Positions 1 through 3,930 of a stretch of DNA of 7,494 nucleotides are shown in pieces; position 1 is the stretch's first letter, and the number at the start of each line of letters is the position of its first letter. This stretch comes from Deltaproteobacteria bacterium (GTDB taxonomy: Bacteria > Desulfobacterota > JAENJC01): assembly GCA_016844545.1 (NCBI GenBank), contig JAENJC010000056.1:1-7494 (forward strand), read 5' to 3'. The position numbers were made by a program, and so were the translations under genes. Under the pieces are notes generated by a model, which searched no databases, was not told the origin of the DNA, and saw only the letters and a program-made list of their open reading frames with translations.

Positions 1-660
1 GCGGCAAAACCTGCCGAAGTCCAGACAAAGGTTGCGGAAGTCGGGGGGCTTCAACTTCCGTCTTTGCAGGAATACAGATCTGATATGATGGCTGCTGCTC
101 CAGCAGGCCCTTCTACCCCAAAAAATAAGCTGCCTGAAATAGTCACAATAAGGCTCACCCCCCGGCTTGTTTATCCTGGCACAAAGGTCAAGGCTGAACC
201 TGAGGCAAGAGATGAGGACGCTGATACGGTCAGTTATTATTATGAATGGAAAAGAAATGATGACCTCCTTACCGGGGAGATGCTGGATGAGATTGGCACT
301 ATTGGGTTCAATCGAGGGGATTTCATAACTGTAACCGTTACTCCCTATGATGGAAAGGAAAAGGGGAAGCCGAGAAGGTCTCTCCCCCTTATAGTTGCCA
401 ACAGACCGCCGGAGATAACCTCATCCGCGCCATCCGAACTTTCCAACGGCATATACATTTACGAAGTGAAGGCTGCCGACCCGGATGGCGACAAACTAAC
501 CTTTTCTATTGAAGGCGCGCCTTCCAGGATGACTATTGACTCCGCCACAGGAACGATCCGGTGGGATGGGCTTCAGCCGGGCACTTACAATATAAAGATT
601 GAAGTGAGCGACGGTGACGCCAAGGCCTTCCAGGGCTTTGAGCTGAGTTTGACCAAGTAG
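1..660 (+). CDS. Ig/cadherin-like beta-domain protein, C-terminal part (5' end outside window)
   Basis: The reading frame is open from the first base and ends at TAG 658-660, giving 219 residues of a longer protein. A TTG at 64 could act as a start, but the frame continues upstream of it without a stop, so I treat the gene as 5'-truncated by the window. After an Ala/Pro/Lys-rich stretch (residues 1-45) there are two beta-sandwich-like units. One is about 46-134, with a YEWKRND strand and VTVTPYDG. The other is about 135-219, with NRPPEI, the acidic DPDGDKLTF calcium-site-like motif, IDSATGTIRW and a closing IEVSDGD. This second pattern resembles putative-Ig (He_PIG) and cadherin-like repeats of secreted or surface proteins. 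The specific role is unknown. A strong terminator follows, so it is probably a separate transcription unit from the pil genes. Confidence 0.75.
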   Translation, partial: AAKPAEVQTKVAEVGGLQLPSLQEYRSDMMAAAPAGPSTPKNKLPEIVTIRLTPRLVYPGTKVKAEPEARDEDADTVSYYYEWKRNDDLLTGEMLDEIGTIGFNRGDFITVTVTPYDGKEKGKPRRSLPLIVANRPPEITSSAPSELSNGIYIYEVKAADPDGDKLTFSIEGAPSRMTIDSATGTIRWDGLQPGTYNIKIEVSDGDAKAFQGFELSLTK

Positions 661-677
661 AATCTCTGTCTGAAGTG

Positions 678-714
678 AAAAATAAGGCCACAAGATATTG
701 TGGTCTTATTTTTT
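678..714 (+). terminator. Rho-independent terminator after the Ig-like gene
   Basis: A 16-bp stem pairs 678-693 with 698-713 around a GATA loop, with one G-U wobble (687/704) and no other mismatch. The descending arm ends in a run of six T (709-714). It lies 17 bp after the stop of the upstream gene. The A-run on the ascending side means it could also work on the opposite strand. Confidence 0.9.
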
Positions 715-750
715 GTTCCCACTGCATATAGAGCTTTTAATATAATTTAA

Positions 751-770
751 CATAATTATGCATAACTTAT
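751..770. promoter_or_regulatory. Overlapping palindromes, candidate operator
   Basis: The 20 bases read as alternating inverted pentamers: CATAA (751), TTATG (756), CATAA (761), CTTAT (766). CATAATTATG (751-760) and TTATGCATAA (756-765) are both perfect palindromes and overlap by five bases. They lie 12 bp upstream of a TTGACA box and 51 bp before a helix-turn-helix gene, where an autoregulatory operator would be expected. The surrounding 715-780 stretch is very AT-rich, so chance palindromes are not excluded. No binding is shown. Confidence 0.3.
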
Positions 771-781
771 AGCAATTAGAT

Positions 782-815
782 TTGACACAGTGTATGAATT
801 ATGGAATTTTATAGT
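782..815 (+). promoter_or_regulatory. Candidate sigma-70 promoter for the HTH-pil operon
   Basis: A perfect -35 box TTGACA lies at 782-787. The -10 is ambiguous: AATTTT (805-810) has the ideal 17-bp spacer but a poor sequence, TTTTAT (807-812) has 19 bp, and TATAGT (810-815) matches well but has 22 bp. This is the first promoter-like sequence after the upstream terminator and before the co-directional genes, none of which is separated by another terminator. The expected start site falls at about 817-822, almost on the ATG at 821. Confidence 0.45.
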
Positions 816-820
816 GCAAT

Positions 821-1054
821 ATGAAGCAGAATATAAACAACGTTAGGAAGTTGAGAGAGGCCAAGCTGATGAGCAAGGCCGAATTGGCAAGGAAGGCCGG
901 GATATCAGTCCTGACGGTGGACAGAATAGAGAAGGGCCACCCCTGCAGGTTGGACACGAAGCGGAAGGTGGTCATTGCTCTGGGCCTCAGGGTTCCGGAT
1001 GCAGACAAAGTCTTTAAGAGCAGCCAGAGGGCGGAGACCAGGGAGCAGAAGTAG
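821..1054 (+). CDS. Small Xre-family helix-turn-helix DNA-binding protein
   Basis: This 77-residue protein is almost entirely one HTH_3/Cro-C1-type domain. Residues 8-57 carry NVRKLREAK, then the helix-turn-helix SKAELARKAGISVLTVDRIEKG (18-39), then a helical TKRKVVIALGL (47-57). A short charged tail (58-77) follows, with no ligand or dimerisation domain. The ATG at 821 is the only sensible start: an in-frame TAG lies nine bases upstream (812-814), and the next Met (residue 17) would cut into the first helix. There is no Shine-Dalgarno-like sequence before it. It sits 40 bp before pilM on the same strand with no terminator between, so it may head the pil operon and regulate it or itself; that role is inference. 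An antitoxin-like role is possible, but no toxin gene is adjacent. Confidence 0.85.
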   Translation: MKQNINNVRKLREAKLMSKAELARKAGISVLTVDRIEKGHPCRLDTKRKVVIALGLRVPDADKVFKSSQRAETREQK

Positions 1055-1084
1055 GGGCGATTCGCGATCGCTACACACAGTTAT

Positions 1085-1089
1085 AGGGG
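1085..1089 (+). promoter_or_regulatory. Ribosome binding site of pilM
   Basis: AGGGG lies five bases before the ATG at 1095 and supports that start. The 40-bp gap before it (1055-1094) also holds the palindrome GCGATCGC (1064-1071). I see no clear promoter there, so pilM is probably read from upstream. Confidence 0.6.
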
Positions 1090-1094
1090 TTTAA

Positions 1095-2156
1095 ATGGAT
1101 CTGTTCGGTAAAAAGAAGAATGTAATAGGCGTGGACATAGGTTCCTCATCTATCAAGGTGGTGGAGCTGAAGGATACCAAAAAGGGGTATGAGCTGGTCA
1201 ATTATGGTATAGCCCCGATCCCTTCTGAGGTTATTGTTGACGGCGCAATAATGGATTCGTTCGCCATAGTTGAGGCCATAAAAAATCTCCTTGCTGAGAA
1301 AAAGATAAAGACTAAGGATGCGGCCATCTCGGTGTCTGGTCATTCAGTGATAATAAAAAAGATTACTCTTCCTGCCATGACAGAGGAGGAGTTGGAAGAG
1401 TCTATACAGTGGGAAGCGGAGCAGTATATTCCGTTCCCCATAGGTGATGTGAACATGGACTTTCACATCCTTGAGATGGCCACGGGGCAACCACAGATGG
1501 ATGTCTTGATCGTTGCCGTAAAGAAGGACATGATAAACGATTATACTGCGGTCATGTCGGAGGCGGGGCTAAATACCGTAGTGGTTGATGTAGACTCGTT
1601 TGCGCTGGAGAATATGTACTGCATTAACTACGATGTGACGCCTGAGGAGACGGTGGCGCTGGTGAATATCGGGGCCAATGGTATAAACATAAATATCCTT
1701 AAGGGAGGGACATCAACCCTTACCAGGGACGTTTCTGCTGGAGGAAGGCAGATAACCAATGAGATACAGAAGCAAGTTGGTGTAAGTTTCGAGGATGCAG
1801 AGATTTTGAAGTGCGGCGGGGAAGTCAGCGGAGTTGATCCCAAGAATGTGGAGGAGATTGTCAAGACGGCCTCAATAGCCCTCGTGACAGAGGTGCAAAG
1901 GTCTTTTGATTTTTACCTTTCGGCGACCCAGGAAGGTCGGATTGACAAGGTTTATTTGAGCGGAGGCTCGTCAAAGATAAAGGGGATTGCCGGGGCTATA
2001 TCGGAGAGGACGGGTATCCCGACCGAGGTGGGAAACCCGTTCATGAAGATAGGGATTAATCAGAAGAGGTTAGATGCCGAAAACTTGAAGGAGAACGCTG
2101 TCTTCTTGTGTGTAGGTGTTGGGTTGGCAATCAGGAGACCTGGCGATAAAAAATGA
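1095..2156 (+). CDS. pilM: Type IV pilus assembly protein PilM, actin-like ATPase
   Basis: PilM is the cytoplasmic, FtsA/actin-like member of the pilus alignment subcomplex. It binds ATP and the N-terminal peptide of PilN, connecting the inner-membrane platform to the cytoplasm. The 353-residue length is normal for the family. Visible family features are a phosphate-1 motif VIGVDIGSSSIKVVEL (10-25), the IQWEAEQYIPFP segment, the VDVDSFALEN segment (about 165-174), a phosphate-2-like strand VALVNIGANG (187-196), and an adenosine-binding YLSGGSSKIKG (287-297). There is no signal peptide or membrane segment, as expected for a cytoplasmic protein. The start is supported by AGGGG five bases upstream. 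The stop TGA overlaps the pilN ATG by four bases, which points to translational coupling and matched synthesis of the two partners. Confidence 0.97.
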   Translation: MDLFGKKKNVIGVDIGSSSIKVVELKDTKKGYELVNYGIAPIPSEVIVDGAIMDSFAIVEAIKNLLAEKKIKTKDAAISVSGHSVIIKKITLPAMTEEELEESIQWEAEQYIPFPIGDVNMDFHILEMATGQPQMDVLIVAVKKDMINDYTAVMSEAGLNTVVVDVDSFALENMYCINYDVTPEETVALVNIGANGININILKGGTSTLTRDVSAGGRQITNEIQKQVGVSFEDAEILKCGGEVSGVDPKNVEEIVKTASIALVTEVQRSFDFYLSATQEGRIDKVYLSGGSSKIKGIAGAISERTGIPTEVGNPFMKIGINQKRLDAENLKENAVFLCVGVGLAIRRPGDKK

Positions 2157-2734
2157 TAAAAATTAACTTACTTCCAGTCAGGGCCGCAAAAAAGAAGGAG
2201 ACGCTAAGGCAGCAGATCTCTGTAGCTGTCATGTCTCTTGTGTTAGTGTTGATTGCTATTGGATATTTCCATTTTAGAATAGTGAAGAATGTTGCGGAAG
2301 TTACTACTAAAATAGCGTCTACTGAGGAGGAACTTCAGAGGACAAAAGCCCAGATAGGCGAGGTTTCAAAGTTTAAGGAGGCCAAAAAGGTATTAGAAGC
2401 TAAACTTGGCGTGATTGAATCGCTAAAGAAGGGAAAGGCCGGGCCTGTGAAGATGCTGGATGAACTGAGCAGCGTGACCCCAGAAAAGCTCTGGCTGAAC
2501 TCATTTAAGGAGCAGGGTGGCGGCATAAATATTGAGGGCACGGCAATCAGTAATGAGGTAATTGCCCAGTTCATGACGGATATGGAGAAGTCATCTAAAT
2601 TCAAAGATATAGAGCTCGTTATAACTGAACAGATTGAACAAGGCGGCTTGAAAATGAAAAAATTCAGCCTGACCGGGAAGCTGGAAACAGAGGGTGCTGC
2701 CCCTCCGGTTACTACGCCGGCTGCACGCCAGTAA
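2153..2734 (+). CDS. pilN: Type IV pilus inner-membrane protein PilN
   Basis: PilN is a bitopic inner-membrane protein that carries PilM on its cytoplasmic tail and pairs with PilO in the periplasm. The 193-residue protein begins with the family's hallmark cytoplasmic peptide, MIKINLLPVR (1-10), which is the PilM-binding motif. A basic stretch (AAKKK) and one transmembrane helix (about 22-44, ISVAVMSLVLVLIAIGYF) follow. Next is a coiled-coil-like segment (about 45-93), then a ferredoxin-like PilN domain (about 98-178) with the typical LDELSSVTPEKLWLNSF and INIEGTAISNEVIAQFM. The tail is Pro/Ala-rich. The start overlaps the pilM stop (ATGA); an AGGAGA sits 14 bases upstream inside pilM, farther than ideal, so expression probably depends on coupling. 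Confidence 0.96.
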   Translation: MIKINLLPVRAAKKKETLRQQISVAVMSLVLVLIAIGYFHFRIVKNVAEVTTKIASTEEELQRTKAQIGEVSKFKEAKKVLEAKLGVIESLKKGKAGPVKMLDELSSVTPEKLWLNSFKEQGGGINIEGTAISNEVIAQFMTDMEKSSKFKDIELVITEQIEQGGLKMKKFSLTGKLETEGAAPPVTTPAARQ

Positions 2735-2736
2735 AC

Positions 2737-2743
2737 AAAGAGG
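2737..2743 (+). promoter_or_regulatory. Ribosome binding site that fixes the pilO start
   Basis: AAAGAGG lies seven bases before the ATG at 2751. It supports that start over upstream in-frame start codons lying inside the pilN coding sequence, from which translation would add Arg-rich residues unlike any PilO N-terminus. Confidence 0.6.
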
Positions 2744-2750
2744 TAATTCA

Positions 2751-3341
2751 ATGGCCATAACAATAACAGCCGACTCACTGATAAAGCTTCCCCAAAAGCA
2801 GAAGGCATATATTCTGGTTGGGATACTTGCGCTCATTGCTGGGTTGTACTGGTATCTGCTTTATAACCCTAAAACAGCAGAACTTGCGGGGCTTAATGTC
2901 AGGCTGGAGCAGTTGCAGGCAGAGTTGAATGAAAGCATGGCAATTGCAGCCGACCTTCCACGGTTCAAGGCTGAGGTGGCAAGACTCAATGAGGAATTAA
3001 AAAAGGCCCTCCTGGAGCTTCCGGACAAAAAGGAGATACCTTCGCTGCTTACCAATATCTCAAAGCTTGGAATCGAATCAGGTCTTGAATTTATTCGCTT
3101 TAAGCCAATGAATGAGGTCCCTTCAGGATTTTATGCGAAGGTTCCTGTGGAGATAATCCTTAAGGGGTCATATCACGAGGTAGCCACTTTTATTGACAAG
3201 GTCTCTAAGCTTTCAAGGATAGTCAATATAACGGACATAAACATGAGCGGCGCCAAGGAAGAGGGAGGGAAAGTTATACTTACCACACCCTGCCTTGCAA
3301 CAACTTACAGGTTTATTGAGGGTGAAAGTGCTAAGAAATAG
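2751..3341 (+). CDS. pilO: Type IV pilus inner-membrane protein PilO
   Basis: PilO is the PilN partner: a bitopic inner-membrane protein whose heterodimer with PilN forms the periplasmic part of the alignment complex and binds PilP. With the ATG at 2751 the protein has 196 residues, a normal length. It has a short cytoplasmic N-terminus (1-18), one transmembrane helix (about 19-38, AYILVGILALIAGLYWYLLY), and an alpha-helical coiled-coil region (about 41-90, ending ALLELPDKKEIPSLL, characteristic of PilO). A ferredoxin-like domain follows (about 95-190), with SGLEFIRFKPM, FYAKVPVEIILKGSYHEVATFIDKVS and IVNITDI. The gene begins 16 bp after pilN. It is followed, within 16 bp of its stop, by the octamer repeat arrays at the start of pilP. 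Confidence 0.95.
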   Translation: MAITITADSLIKLPQKQKAYILVGILALIAGLYWYLLYNPKTAELAGLNVRLEQLQAELNESMAIAADLPRFKAEVARLNEELKKALLELPDKKEIPSLLTNISKLGIESGLEFIRFKPMNEVPSGFYAKVPVEIILKGSYHEVATFIDKVSKLSRIVNITDINMSGAKEEGGKVILTTPCLATTYRFIEGESAKK

Positions 3342-3357
3342 CTCAGTAGAAAAAAAC

Positions 3358-3432
3358 GAAGTTGAGAAGATGGGAAGTTGGGAAGACGGGAAGTTAAGCT
3401 CAACCTCCCAACTTCTCAACCTCTCAACCTCT
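3358..3432 (+). repeat. Convergent octamer arrays forming a hairpin at the pilO/pilP junction
   Basis: Positions 3358-3397 are five 8-bp units: GAAGTTGA, GAAGATGG, GAAGTTGG, GAAGACGG, GAAGTTAA. Positions 3401-3432 are four units: CAACCTCC, CAACTTCT, CAACCTCT, CAACCTCT, which are the same motif on the opposite strand. As a result 3361-3380 pairs with 3401-3420 at 18 of 20 positions around a 20-base loop. The element covers the ATG at 3370 and ends four bases before the ATG at 3436. It lies where the pilP ribosome binding site and signal-peptide start would normally be. There is no T-run after it, so it does not look like a terminator. Confidence 0.85.
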
Positions 3433-3930
3433 TTAATGATAGTATCGCTGCTATTAGTTTTTGGGAGCGCGGGTTGCACGAAAGAAGAGGTTCCGCCTGC
3501 TAGGGTTACGCCTGTCAAGAAAGTTGTTGCGCCTGTGGATACCGCAATGACTACCGAAAAAAAGCCAGAATATGTCTATGACCCAGCTGGCAAGAGGGAT
3601 CCGTTTAAAACCTTTTTAGAATCAGTTAAAAAGGCAGGCGCTGTCGCGCCTGCAACACCCCTTCAGAGTTACGACCTAAATACCCTTAAACTTGTGGGGA
3701 TCATGATGCTGCCTGGGAAGAAGGTCGCAATAATAGAGGACCCAACTGGTAAGGGGTATCACGTTAAAGTTGGAACACATATAGGTTTGAACGATGGTGT
3801 AGTAGTCGATATTTTAAGTGATGAAGTGCTGGTTGAAGAGAGGTACCTGGATGTAACTGCACAAACAAAGGCAAGAAAGGTTTCAATCAAGATCCCGAAA
3901 GAACAGGGACAAGGAGGAGAAGTCCGATGA
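3370..3930 (+). CDS. pilP: Type IV pilus assembly lipoprotein PilP (start uncertain)
   Basis: PilP is a periplasmic lipoprotein that links the PilN/PilO dimer to the PilQ secretin. From the ATG at 3436 it would have 164 residues; from the ATG at 3370, 186. A hydrophobic stretch MIVSLLLVFG leads to the lipobox SAGC at Cys14 in the 3436 numbering. A Pro/Lys-rich linker (15-47) follows, then the conserved YDPAGKRDPF (48-57), PLQSYDLNTLKLVGIM (75-90) and a small beta domain to about 150. The start is hard to fix. The 3436 ATG has no Shine-Dalgarno and leaves a signal peptide lacking basic N-terminal residues. The 3370 ATG has a weak GAAG eight bases upstream but puts the octamer repeats in the coding region, giving a polar, repeat-encoded leader. 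The stop overlaps the pilQ start by four bases. Confidence 0.9.
   Translation: MGSWEDGKLSSTSQLLNLSTSLMIVSLLLVFGSAGCTKEEVPPARVTPVKKVVAPVDTAMTTEKKPEYVYDPAGKRDPFKTFLESVKKAGAVAPATPLQSYDLNTLKLVGIMMLPGKKVAIIEDPTGKGYHVKVGTHIGLNDGVVVDILSDEVLVEERYLDVTAQTKARKVSIKIPKEQGQGGEVR
3911..3920 (+). promoter_or_regulatory. Strong ribosome binding site of pilQ
   Basis: AAGGAGGAGA lies inside the end of pilP. Its AGGAGG core ends nine bases before the ATG at 3927. It is the best ribosome binding site in the window, which fits the multi-subunit stoichiometry of a secretin ring. Confidence 0.75.

Noticed and set aside
35..60. Seven-base inverted repeat (CGGAAGT / ACTTCCG) with a 12-base loop
   Set aside because: It lies inside an open reading frame, has no T-run and is short; probably chance.
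803..817. Sigma-54-like GG...GC pair upstream of the HTH gene, considered because some pil operons are RpoN-dependent
   Set aside because: The spacing is 11 bases instead of 10, the flanking bases do not fit TGGCAC/TTGC, and a start from it would fall after the ATG at 821.
1064..1071. GCGATCGC octamer (HIP1-like palindrome)
   Set aside because: A single occurrence in the window; nothing else suggests a cyanobacterium, and the pil operon architecture with aroC fits other phyla better.
2694..2750. Upstream in-frame start codon extending PilO by 19 residues
   Set aside because: The extension overlaps pilN, is Arg/Leu-rich and unlike PilO; the ATG at 2751 has a good ribosome binding site.
3295..3369. 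TTG or GTG starts for pilP inside pilO (3295, 3322)
   Set aside because: They would overlap pilO by 20-47 bases and put a long polar stretch before the lipoprotein signal; no good ribosome binding site precedes them.
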